From contig NC_077232.1 of NCBI RefSeq assembly GCF_027887165.1, forward strand, positions 957,379 to 1,021,378: DNA of 64,000 nt. Reading direction: 5' to 3'. Shown here piece after piece: positions 24,101 through 36,100 of the stretch. The stretch's first letter is position 1; each line of letters starts with the position of its first letter. Both the position numbers and the translations under genes were made by a program. Below the pieces are notes generated by a model. It had not been told where the DNA came from and made no database searches. It saw nothing but the letters and a program-made list of their open reading frames with translations. The stretch is from Monodelphis domestica. Taxonomy: Eukaryota > Chordata > Mammalia > Didelphimorphia > Didelphidae.

Positions 24101-27100
24101 CCGGGGCCTTGTCTTCCACCAGGTCATTCGAGTCCAGTCCAACGGAGCCGTGTTTGTGAACTCCATCTACTCCCAGCTGCCCATCTCGGCAGGTAGGTGC
24201 CCCTGTGCCCGGAAGCCCGGGTCTGCAGGGAGTGTGGCTGCCAGCCCCTGAGGCAGAATGTGCCACCCTCACCATTGACCCCTCCTGCCTGGTGGGACGT
24301 TGCCATGACTTGGCCCACAGCTGTGTCCAGTGGGGTCATGGCCACTACTTCAAGGAGGTTCTTTACACTTGGCCTTGGGTCAAGCTGCTCCAGGGCCGAC
24401 GGGCACACATCTTGGCATCGGCATCCTGGTTCTCCCTCGAGCTGAGAGAAGGAGCGGCCAGCGGGGCTTCCTGACTGGCCAGGGCTCCATCGTCCATCTG
24501 GGGCCCGCTCAGAGCTAGAGGGGACTCCTGACCCCGCCCCAGGCCTTGAGCTGCCCGCCGGCATGAGCGCACCCATTTCACGGCCAGATCGGGAGGCCAC
24601 CGATCTCAGGCTGTGCTTCTGTGGGGCCGTGGAGGGCTCGGCTGACCCAGTCAGCAGACCTGGGTTGGGATCCTTGGGCTCTGCCCCCGGGGTCCCTGAT
24701 GGCAGCCCCCCATCCTCCTGGCCCCGGGGTCCCTGATGGCAGCCCCCCATCCTCCTGGCCCCGGGGTCCCTGATGGCAGCCCCCCATCCTCCTGCCCCCG
24801 GGGTCCCTGATGGCAGCCCCCCATCCTCCTGCCCCCGGGGTCCCTGATGGCCCCCCATCCTCCTGCCCCCGGGGTCCCTGATGGCAGCCCCCAGCAGCCC
24901 CCCATCCTCCTGCCCCCGGGGTCCCTGATGGCAGCCCCCCATCCTCCTGGCCCCAGGGTCCCTGATGGCATCCCCCCATCCTCCTGCCCCCGGGGTCCCT
25001 GATGGCAGCCCCCCATCCTCCTGCCCCTGGGGTCCCTGATGGCAGCCCCCCATCCTCCTGCCCCCGGGGTCCCTGATGGCAGCCCCCCATCCTCCTGCCC
25101 CCGGGGTCCCTGATGGCAGCCCCCCATCCTCCTGCCCCCGGGGTCCCTGATGGCAGCCCCCCATCCTCCTGGCCCCGGGGTCCCTGATGGCAGCCCCCCC
25201 ATCCTCCTGGCCCCGGGGTCCCTGATGGCAGCCCCCCATCCTCCTGGCCCCGGGGTCCCTGATGGCAGCCCCCCATCCTCCTGGCCCCGGGGTCCCTGAT
25301 GGCAGCCCCCCATCCTCCTGCCCCCGGGGTCCCTGATGGCAGCCCCCCATCCTCCTGCCCCCGGGGTCCCTGATGGCAGCCCCCCATCCTCCTGGCCCCG
25401 GGGTCCCTGATGGCAGCCCCCCATCCTCCTGGCCCCGGGGTCCCTGATGGCAGCCCCCCATCCTCCTGGCCCCAGGGTCCCTGATGGCTCTGTGGGGGCA
25501 GATGAGGGAGTCCAACATCCCCGAGGGCCGGGTTCTTGGGCAGGCAGAGCGAGAGCAGCCTCTGGGGCTGTAGCCGCGACCAGGCTGGGCCCCACGTCCC
25601 TGCTCACCGCCTCTTCGCCCTCCTCTTTGGCGCACTCAGACTGCCGGGTCACCAGGGAGGAGCGAGGGCGTCCCTCGGGTCACCCCAAGACTGGGGAAAG
25701 GCTGAGGGCCCAGCAAGGCTGCGGGCAGCCCGCTGACCTGCCCGGCCCCTCCTGTGTCCGCTGCAGCCAACATCACCGTATTCCAGCCCTCCACCTACTT
25801 CGTCCTGGTCCACGCGGCCTTCGGCCTGCTTCTGCAGATCCAGCTGGTGCCCATCATGCAGGTGTCTGTGCAGCTGGATCCCTCCTTCCGGGGCCAGATG
25901 TGCGGTGAGACCTGCTGCCCCCGGCCAGGGGGAGGGCGCGGCCTGGGGTGGGTCCATCGGCCGTGCCGGCCTGTCGCCCGGTCCGAGCTGCCCCCACCCC
26001 CTATGTGGGCACGGATGCCCTCTGCGGCCTCTCTTCAGACGGGCTCCTGTAGGGGCGCCCAGAGGTGGCGTCTCTTCTGAGCCCCCCGTGCTGTCCCCCA
26101 GGCCTGTGTGGAAACTTCAACCAGAACCAGGCGGATGACTTCACGGCCATCAGCGGGGTGGTGGAAGGGACGGGAGCAGCCTTCGCCAACACCTGGAAGA
26201 CCCAGGCTGACTGTGCCAACGTCAAGAACAGCTTTGAGAACCCGTGCTCACTCAGCGTTGAGAATGGTACCCGGGCCCTGTGGGGTGCCCTCAGAGGGTG
26301 CTCCGGGGAGAGCCTGGGCAGGCAGGGAGGGGGCCGGGGGGGCATCAGGGCTCTCCTGGGGAGAAGGGACCAGGGAAGTGGGGTCAGCTGGGGAGGCCGG
26401 GGAGGCTCAGCGCCAGGAGGGCCGCTGGGGGGCCGAGGCTTTGGGGAATGAGGCCCTGGGCCCCGAGGAGCTGTGGCTGTGGGTCCCCCCTGCATCCTGG
26501 CACCCACAGAGTGGCCTCACCCTGAAGGGAAATAAAGTCATCTCCTCCTCCCGCCTCCCCAGAAAACTATGCCCAGCACTGGTGCTCCCTGCTGACGGAC
26601 CCCAATGGCACCTTCTCCCAATGCCACTCCATCGTGAGCCCTGCTCCCTACTACAAGGTAGGTCCAGCCTGGCCCGAGGCTGCTCTCAAGGAAAGGCTCA
26701 GGCCCTGTCCCAGAAGCCAAAAGGCTGCAGCGGAGCCTGGGGAGGCCTCTGGGGGATCAGGGCCTAAAGACGAGCCTCTCCCCCCCTCAGGGAGCTCCCA
26801 GGGCCCTCGGGCCAAGCCCTCCTCTCCACCGACCACTGTGGGTGTTTGGGGGTGATCAGGCCCAGCCCCTGGACCCCCACCTGCCCCCTCCAGGGTAGGA
26901 AGGCAGGCAGGAAGGAGATCTGGCCCAGGGAGGACGGGGTGGCCATTGGGGCCGGGATCCCCGCAGGGACCTCCCTGGCTGACAGGGCCAAGTTTTACCC
27001 ACCCCCCAAGGCTCCGCGGGCCACTGAGGCGCTTTTCTGCTCCCCAGAACTGCATGTTCGACACGTGCAACTGTGAGAAGAGCGAGGACTGTCTGTGTGC

Positions 27101-30100
27101 GGCGCTCTCTTCCTACGTGCGAGCCTGCGCCGCCCGGGGAGTGGTGCTGAGCGGCTGGAGGGCCAGAGTCTGCAGTAAGTGGAGCCACATCGTGCCTGCC
27201 CCTTGTGAGTCTCAGAATGGCCCCAGGAGGCACGAGAGCCCAGGCTGAGAGGCTGCAAGGCGAGGTGAGGCCAGAGTCGCGCCTTGAACTCAGGCCCTCC
27301 TGAATCCTTCAGGGTGCCCAGCAGCCTCCGGTGCGGCAGCGAATGAGGGCCCTGGGCCTGGCGGCTGAGGTTGCCGTGAGCCCCAGACAGGGGGCTGTCT
27401 GCTCGGACTTCTGCTTTTGGGGAGTCAGGAGACCCCAGTCTGGCCTTTGCCCCCACTTGCTGAGTGACCTTGGGGCAGTCCCTTCCCTTCTGGGGTCCTT
27501 CCAGAATTCTAACATTCAGTGCTCGAAGCATTCTAAAAGGGCACCAGCCCAAACTTGTCCCTTACCAACAGGGAAACTGAGAACAGAGAGGCAGGTGACT
27601 GGCTCAGGATTCCCATAAGCTGGAAAGCCAGCACTGGAACCCGGGACATCCACCTTTAAACCCCAAACTCTTAGCCCTGCCTCCCACTGACTCATCTTTT
27701 TTAAAAAGGGCTAATAGCAACAGCCTTCCCTCCCTCCCAGGGTCACTGGGCTGGGCTTGTTTGTGGGCAGAGATGGAGGGACAGGCAGGCAGGGAGTGGA
27801 GCAGAGCCCCCCCCATAGAGCAGAGCCCCCCAGGGGCCCCTCGCAGGGGGTGGAGCAGAGCCCCCCTGAAATAGAGCAGAGCCCCCCAAAATAGAGCAGA
27901 GCCCCCCCCCGAAATAGAGCAGAGGCCCCTCTGAAATAGAGCAGAGCCCCCCTGAAATAGAGCAGAGCCCCCCCGAAATAGAGCAGAGCCCCCCTGAAAT
28001 AGAGCAGAGCCCCCCCTGAAATAGAGCAGAGCCCCCCTGAAATAGAGCAGAGCCCCCCGAAATAGAGCAGAGCCTCCCTGAATAGAGCAGAGCCCCCCTG
28101 AAATAGAGCAGAGCCCCCCCGAAATAGAGCAGAGCCCCCCCTGAAATAGAGCAGAGCCCCCCCTGAAATAGAGCAGAGCCCCCCTGAAATAGAGCAGAGC
28201 CCCCCTGAATAGAGCAGAGCCCCCCTGAATAGAGCAGAGCCCCCCTGAAATAGAGCAGAGCCCCCTCTGAAATAGAGTAGAGCCCCCCTGAAATAGAGCA
28301 GAGCCCCCCTGAAATAGAGCAGAGCCCCCCCTGAAATAGAGCAGAGCCCCCAGGGGCCCCTCGCAGGGGGTGGAGCAGGGCCCTCAGACCCCCATCCAGC
28401 CCCGTTCTCAGGTCCCCGTGTCTCCCTCCCCCTTCAGCCAAGTACATGGACAGCTGTCCAAGCTCCCTGAGCTACAGCTACGTGGTGGAGTCGTGCCAGC
28501 GCACGTGCCGGTCCCTGAGTGAGCCCGACGTCACCTGCAGCGTCCGCTTCAGCCCCCTGGACGGCTGCGTCTGCCCCGGGGACACGTACCTCAGCGAGGA
28601 GGGCCGCTGCGTGCCGGCCGCCCAGTGCCCCTGCTACTTTAAGGGCAGCCTGGTGGCGCTGGGGGAAACCGTCCAGGAGAACGGCGTCGTGTGGTGAGAA
28701 GGCTCGCCGGGCCCGGCGGAGGGAGGAGGCCACCCGGCCGCTGGCCAGGGCGTCGCCCCATTTTACAGCTGGGGGTGCTGAGGGCAGTGTAAGAGGCAGG
28801 ATCTGGGCTCTGACTCCCAGCTCGGGGCTCCTCCACCCTTCCTGTGGCTTCTCTGTAGCGCGTGCGGGCCTGACGCTGCTGGGGGAGGCCCCTCTGCAGG
28901 CAGCTGCCAGGGCAGCCACAAGTGGGGAGCCCCCATAACCGCACTCGCACACGCACTCACACACACTCACACACGCACTCATACCCATGTACATGCACAC
29001 ACACGCATACACTCACATATGCACACACCCACCCACGCACACACGCACTCACACACGCACACACTCACACGCACACACTCGTACACACATGGGCATCCTG
29101 AGGGAGGGTCAGAAAACTGCATGCACCAAATGGTGCTTCATCAGAGTTTGGAAGGAACCCCAGGATTCTGGAGAAGTGGGGGGGGGGCGCTGGTACAAAG
29201 TCTCGGGCGTGAGAGAGGACCCGTCCTGCGGAGGACGAGGAGGAAGGCTCTCTCGGCTGACCTCCCCGGGCAGGAAGGGAGGGCCCGTAGCGCAGGGCTG
29301 GGAAGGTGAGTCAGAAGCCAAGCAGAGGATTCCCAACCTTAGCCTGGCTCCGAGGGGAGCCCCCGGGCCCACTGAAGGAGATGGGTGCGGGGAGGCCTGG
29401 GCTTCAGGAAGGCCACTTGGCATGGAGTGGAGGCTGGACGCGGAGGGGAGGTCCCGAGGCAGGGGGCCAAGGGAGTCGGGGACCGAGCCGGGCACGCGTG
29501 AGGCTCAGGGAAGGTGGAAATTGCCAGAGAGCCCCGGGCCCGGGACGCAGCAGAGTCGGGGATGCCGGTCCAAGAGAGCAGCGGCGGGTGGCCTCAATGG
29601 CAAGGGAGAGCGAGGGCCGCGGGGTTCGGGGTGAGCTCTCAGAGACGCCTGCAGCCACAGGGCCACCGACCCAGCCTCTTGCTCCTAGTTCTTGCTCCGG
29701 CGGGAAGCTGAGCTGCTTCGGAGCCACAGATGACAGCCCAGGTACCAGCTTCTTGCCCCCTTCTTGCCCCCCGCCCCCTCCTACTGCCCCAAGCTGCTCT
29801 GGCCAGAGCCGACCAGAGGGGTCCTGGGAGAAGATACCAAAGAGAGAGGCCGCTGCCTGGGCCTGGGCTGCCCATGCACTGTGGTTCAGGAAGGCCCTCC
29901 CCCCGTAAGACAGGCCACGTCCAGCTGTGGTCGTGCCCAGGTGGGGGGCGAGCAAGCGGAGCCTCGAGGGCCCACCTGACCCCATCCTCTTCCTCCTGCC
30001 CCCTCCCCAGTGTGCAGGGCTCCCATGATCTACCTGGACTGCAGCAACGCCTCGGCAGGGACCCCGGGGGCCGCTTGCCAGAAAAGTTGTGACACCCTGG

Positions 30101-33100
30101 ACGTGGCCTGTGTGAGTGCGGCAGCCTGCTTGGTCCGTGGTGGGTCCCGTGTTGGAGGCAGCCAGGAGGCCTGGTGCTCCTCTATGGGGGCTTCATGCCT
30201 AGAGGAGCTCCTGAGGGCTCAGAGGCTGCTGTGGAAGGCAGAGCCTCCCTTGTGGGGGCCGTCCCTGAGGGGCTCCCCTCTCACGGATGGAGGTGATGAG
30301 GCTCCTGGCCCTGGAACTTCTAGGGGGCTGAGGATGGGCTTGGGCCACTGAAGACCATCCCCCCTGGCCAGTCACACACCATCCAGAAGCCCCTGGTTTG
30401 GTCTACGAGAAGCTGGAGGCTCTCAGTCTAAGAGCCCAAGAGGGGTGCCCTTGGCCTCCCCTGGGGATCCCCAGCCCTCCCAAGTGCCCAGAGGGCGAGA
30501 CTCCCCTTGCTTGGGATAGTCAAGTGGGTCCTTGTGGCCCTGGCTAAATGGATCCTAGGGGTGGGCTAGGCTGCTTCAGTCACCAGCGTGGCAGCCCCAC
30601 GCTGCAGGTTGCCTCCAAATCCCTGGGATCCTGCGCCTCGGGGACAGAGGAGGGAGGTGGGAGGTGTGAGTCAGGGTTCACGGCCCGCAGGGCCTGTCAA
30701 AGGGTGGCAGGGAAATGCCATGGCCCCGCCATCCAGCCACAATCCTGTTTGAACAGTACAACACCCAGTGTGTGCCCGGCTGCGTCTGCCCCAACGGTCT
30801 GGTGAAGGATGGGCACGACCGCTGCGTGAAGGCAGAAGACTGCCCCTGTGTTCACAATGAGGCCTCCTACCAGTCAGGGGAGACCATCCGAGTGGACTGC
30901 AACAACTGGTAGGCGGCCGTGGGGAGAATCGGGCTGGAGGGAGCCCACGGGGTCGTGGGTGGGCAGGAAGGAAGCCGAGAGGCCATGGGCTCTGACTTCT
31001 TCACTTTGGACACAAGACTGAGTCCAGACAGGGTTGCACAGCTAGTGTCCAAGTCAGGACTCGAACCCAGGTCTTAGCCTCTCTGGGGAGCCCACTGCCT
31101 AGCAGCCATAAGGGGCAGGGAAGGGAATGCAGGAGCAGCAGCAGTTGGGGAGGTCTCCTGGAGGAAGAGGCTGAGACTTGTGCTGGGCTCTGAAGAACGG
31201 CACAAGGGAGCACTTGAGGGTGTCAAAAGCCAGGCTCCAAGGATGGGCATGCTGGGAGGAATCCGCTGTTCTTTTGCCAAACTCTCGCCCGCAGCACCTG
31301 CAGAAATCGGAGGTGGGAGTGTACCCAAGCCCTGTGCCTGGGCACATGCTCTGTGTACGGAGACGGGCACTTCATCACCTTCGATGGCGAGCGCTATGCC
31401 TTCGAGGGGAACTGCGAGTACAGCCTGGCCCAGGTGGGGAGCCCGTCCTCTCCCTCCCGCCCTCACAGCCCTCTGCAGCGCTCAAGCCTCACGAGCCCTC
31501 TCCTCTCCTCTCTGTCCAGGACTACTGCGGTGGGAGCCCCGGCACCAACGGCTCCTTCCGTGTGATCACCGAGAACATCCCGTGCGGCACCACAGGCGTC
31601 ACCTGCTCCAAGGCCATCAAAGTGTTCCTCGGGGTGAGCCGAGGGGCCCCGGCTCCCCCAAGGGGGGCCCACCCTGCTCCAACGGGCATCCCTCTATGGC
31701 ACCCTGGAGTCTTCCCAGAGGGCCCCATCATTCCTCCTCGGGGCAGTTCTGGGTGCCGGGAGGGCTGGCGCATTCTCAGACTCTTCCAAGGGCTGCTGGT
31801 CTCTGACTGGCACTCTTGCCCCTGGCACCCCATCCTGGGCACCCTGTGTGTGCCCTGACATCCCTCTGTTTCGAGGGACCCTCCTCACTTCCTTCCTGAG
31901 CTTTGGCCTCAGTTGGCCCGTTTGCCCTGCCCCTGCCCCCACTGGCCCGGGGGCGACTCCATCTCCCATAGCTGCTTGCCAGGCTCCCATTCCGGCCGAG
32001 TCTGGCCCCGAGGAGCCGGCCTGCCCCGGCCCCGGCCCCTACAAGACTCCGGGGGGCACAGCGCCCCTGGGCAGGGAGCCAGCAGCTGGCACCGACCCGG
32101 GTGCCCCCCGCCTGCCTCCCTCTCCAGGGAACCGAGCTGATATTCAACGAGGGTGTGGTGAAGGTGGTGGAGAGAGCGCTGGGCGAGGAGGTCCCGTACA
32201 AGCTCCACTCGAGAGGCATCTACCTGGTCCTGGAGACGCTGGCAGGCCTGGTCCTGATGTGGGACCGCAAAACCAGCATCTTCATCAAGCTGCAGCCGCG
32301 CCACAAGGTCAGGCCGGCCGCGACCCGCCCTCTGGGCCTCCGCTTCCCCCTCTGTAAACCTTGCGCTCTGGATCTCGCGGGCTGTTGTGAGCAAGGCAGG
32401 CGAGAGCCCCCAGCCTCGGGTTCCTCCTGGGTTAAGTGGGGGCCCCGCCAGCCTCGCTGCCTGCCCAGGCCCTGGGCTCGGGGGCTCTCCCGGGTCCCAA
32501 TCCCGGCGGCGAGGGGACAGCCTGCCCCCCCGCGGCCCGGGGCCCGCCGGTGTCCTGTCGTCCCCCCAAGGGGCCCCTCCAGCGGGTGCGGCTTTTCTGG
32601 CGTCGCCCAGGGTGCCCCATCGCCCCCCTCCCCCATTTCTGTGCGCAGGGGAAGGTCTGTGGGCTCTGCGGGAACTACGACGGCAACAGCGTCAACGACT
32701 TCACCACCAGGAGCCTCTCGGTGGTGGGCGACGTGCAGGAGTTTGGCAACAGCTGGAAGATCTCCCCGTCGTGCCCGGATGCCGCCTCCCCCAGGGACCC
32801 CTGCACCGCCAACCCTTACCGCAAGGCCTGGGCCCAGAAGCAGTGCAGCCTCATCAACAGCGACGTCTTTGCTGCCTGCCACTCTCAGGTACCGCGAGGG
32901 GATGCCGGGCAGCCCCGGGCTCCTCGGCCTCCTGGCCACCCCGCCTTCCCCAGCCTCGCGGGGCTCCCTCTGCCCCCTAAACGCCCCTTGTGCCATCGGC
33001 AGCCAAGCCGAGCGACTCACCAACCTGCCCCGTCTGCTCTGGTCCCCGCCATGGCTCGTGCAGCCCCCCGAGCTGCGGCCGAGGCAGCCTGGCCTGGAGG

Positions 33101-36100
33101 AGAAGGCGCGGAACATCTTTTAAACCCTGCAGCTTCCTCCTTGGCATCCGGGTCAGGGCTGGGCAGGGGGGTCAAGTGACTTGGCCAGGGTCCATCCCAG
33201 AGCCTCCCAGCTGCCCCCCGCACCCAGCAGTCTCCTTCGGTGGCCCCATCTGCAAAATGGGGCAATAGGCCAGGCGCCCCCAGCCGCCCAGGGCTGTCGT
33301 GGGGCCCCGTGAGGAGGGGGAGGGCTCGTGCTCCTCAAAGGCCACAGATAGGCCCTTCGGGATTCTCGGCGAGGTCTGCTGCTGCTGCCCGCTCCGGGGC
33401 CCCCGCCCTGAAGGTCCTCTCTCGGGTCTTGGCCGGCAGACCTGGTTGGACAGCTTGTGCCGCGCCTCGGGACGCCCCAACAAAGGGCCTGTTGTGCGCA
33501 GGGCCCGGGCGCGGCTCAGGGGGCGTCCTCTAGACAGCCCCGACCGGGCGCTGACGGGCAGGGGCTGGCCAGGGAGGCCTCCGGGCTGGGGTCCAGGCTC
33601 TGTCCTGGGGGGCGTCTGCCGCCGGGCGCGGGCCGGGGGCAGAGAGGTGGTGGGGGGCGTCTGCCGCCGGGCGCGGGCCGGGCCGAGGAGGCAGGCGCGA
33701 AGGGAGGCCGGGCGCTCAGCTCCTCTTCTCTGCCAGGTGGACGCCACCAAGTACTACGAGGCCTGCGTGTCCGACGCCTGCGCCTGTGACTCTGGCGGGG
33801 ACTGCGAGTGCTTCTGCACGGCCGTGGCCGCCTATGCGCAGGCCTGCAATGACGTGGGTGTCTGCGTGTCCTGGAGGAAGCCCGACGTCTGTCGTGAGTG
33901 GACGGCGTGTGTGCCAGGGAGGAGATGGGGGTGGGGGCAGTGCCCAGGCCCTGGCAGCGTGCCCGCCCCCCCCACGACCGCCTCAGGCACCCCCGGGATG
34001 GTCACCTTCAAAGGAAATGGCTCCAGGCACCCTCATCTGTCAGACGAGCCTTTGCCCCATGCCAGGCCCAGGGGCAGAGTTGGGCAGAGCTCCCAACGGG
34101 GGGGGGGGGCGGGCAGGCCACCCACACAGCCGGTTGTAGGAGAGGCTGGGATAGATGTGACAAGGCCCAGATGGTGGGCAGCAAGTGGTGATGGATGTGG
34201 GCTCCCAAGGGGGGGGCAGGGAACGGAGGTGTTACAGGCATAGAGACCTGCCTGAGCAAGCGTGTGGAGGCGGGAGAGGATAGTCTGGGTGGACCAGAGG
34301 AGGGAGAGAAGGCTCCTGGGAATTCAGGAGAACAGCTGCTCTTGGGGCTCTCTTGGAGTCTGCCCTCTGGGAGTCGTTGGACAGTGCTGGAAGCTGGGGA
34401 AGCCTTCCTCTTCCCCTCTTCCCACTGCTCCCCTCTGCTTGCCCTCAGCTATGTTCTGCGACTTCTACAACCCCCACGGAGAGTGTGACTGGCACTACCA
34501 GCCGTGTGGAGCACCTTGTCTGAAGACCTGCCGCAACCCAAGTGGGAAGTGCTTGGTGAACTTACCTGGGCTAGAAGGTACACACAGCCCCTGGGCTTAA
34601 GCCCCATCCCTCCTCAAGGAAGAAAAGGGAAAGCCAGGACTTGGGACAGCTCTCTGGGGTGGGTGGCTGAGGGTCCAGTCGTTCCCTTCATTTCTGACCC
34701 ACTCTCCATCACCTAGTCAACAAGCAATCATCCCAGGCTTCCCGCAGGCCAGATGGACTCGAGTTACAAAAGGGCCTGAAAGCCCTCATCCTCAGAGCTC
34801 ACATTGGAAGGGGCGCCATGGTTCATTATCGTCGTTGTTCATTCGTTTCAGTCAGGTCTGACTCTTTATGACCCTGTTTGGGGTTTTCTTGGCAAAGGTA
34901 TTGACCAAGTGGTTGGCCACGTCCTTCTCCAAATCATTTTACAGATGAAGAAACTGAGGCAATCAGGATCATGTGACTTGCCCAGCTAGTGTCTGAATTT
35001 GAACTCAGGTCTTCATGACTCCACAGCCATACCACCTAAACTGATCCTATGGTACACACATGTAATATAAATGCAAGGCAATCTCAGAGAGAAGGTATAA
35101 GCTGCTGGGGGACCTAGGAAAGGCCTCTGGCAGAAGGTAGGTCTTGATGAACTCGAAGGAGGCCAGGGAAGCTAAGAGGTGAAAGTCAGGTGAGACAACA
35201 TCCTAGGCATGGGAGAGAGAGCCCGGAAAGAGCCTTATGTTCAAAGACCAGTCAGGAGGCCAGTGTCTCGGGGTTGAAGGAGACGTGTCTGGAAATAAGG
35301 TGTAAGCCTGGAAAGATGGGAGAGGGCTGGGTTAGGGAGGGCTTTAGATGCCAAACGGAGCATTTTGTATTTACTCCTGGAGATGACAGGGAGCCAGTGA
35401 AGACTACTGAGTAAGGGGGTGCCTTGATCATTACCGGAATCATTTTGATGGATGATGGACTAGCAGGGTGGAGAGAGAGACTAGAATTGGGGAGACCCAC
35501 TCCCCCAGCAGTTAATTGCAGTAGTCTAGAAGTGAGGTGGTGAGGTCTGCCCTAGAATAAGGAGAGAGGGAGGAGTATTAGAGAGATGCTCCAAGAGTGA
35601 AATCCACAGTAGATGCTGAGAAATCAACCAAAGATACGCAGAGGTGAAATCCACCAGAGATGCAGAGAAGAAATCAACCAGAGATGAGGAGAGGTGAAAT
35701 CCACCGGAGAAGCAGAGAGGTGAAATCCACTGGAGATGCAGAGAGGTGAAATCCACTGGAGATGCAGAGAGGTGAAATCCACCGGAGATGCAGAGAGGTG
35801 AAATCCACCGGAGATGCAGAGAGGTGAAATCCACCGGAGATGCAGAGAGGTGAAATCCACCAGAGATGCAGAGAGGTGAAATCCACCGGAGATGCAGAGA
35901 GGTGAAATCCACCAGAGATGCAGAGAGGTGAAATCCACCGGAGATGCTAGCACATCCTCCCATATAAGGTCATAGTTTGTCAAGCCCGGGGGTGATGAGG
36001 TCAGTACAAGGCCAAGTGGGTGTTGAATGATGGCTTGAGGATTGTTCCTGAGACAATAACATTCTAGGATGGAAGGGGAAATTTCAGGAGGAAAATGATC

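Noticed and set aside
24124..25635. 503-residue minus-strand open frame ([18 protein letters not shown] repeats)
   Set aside because: Translation of the 37-bp minisatellite; open in more than one frame, with no domain or splice support.
27743..28447. 234-residue minus frame with GGLCSIS repeats
   Set aside because: 21-bp minisatellite, intronic to MUC5B.
35594..35950. CRISPR-like regular repeat
   Set aside because: The 26-bp units abut without unique spacers, and the genome is mammalian.
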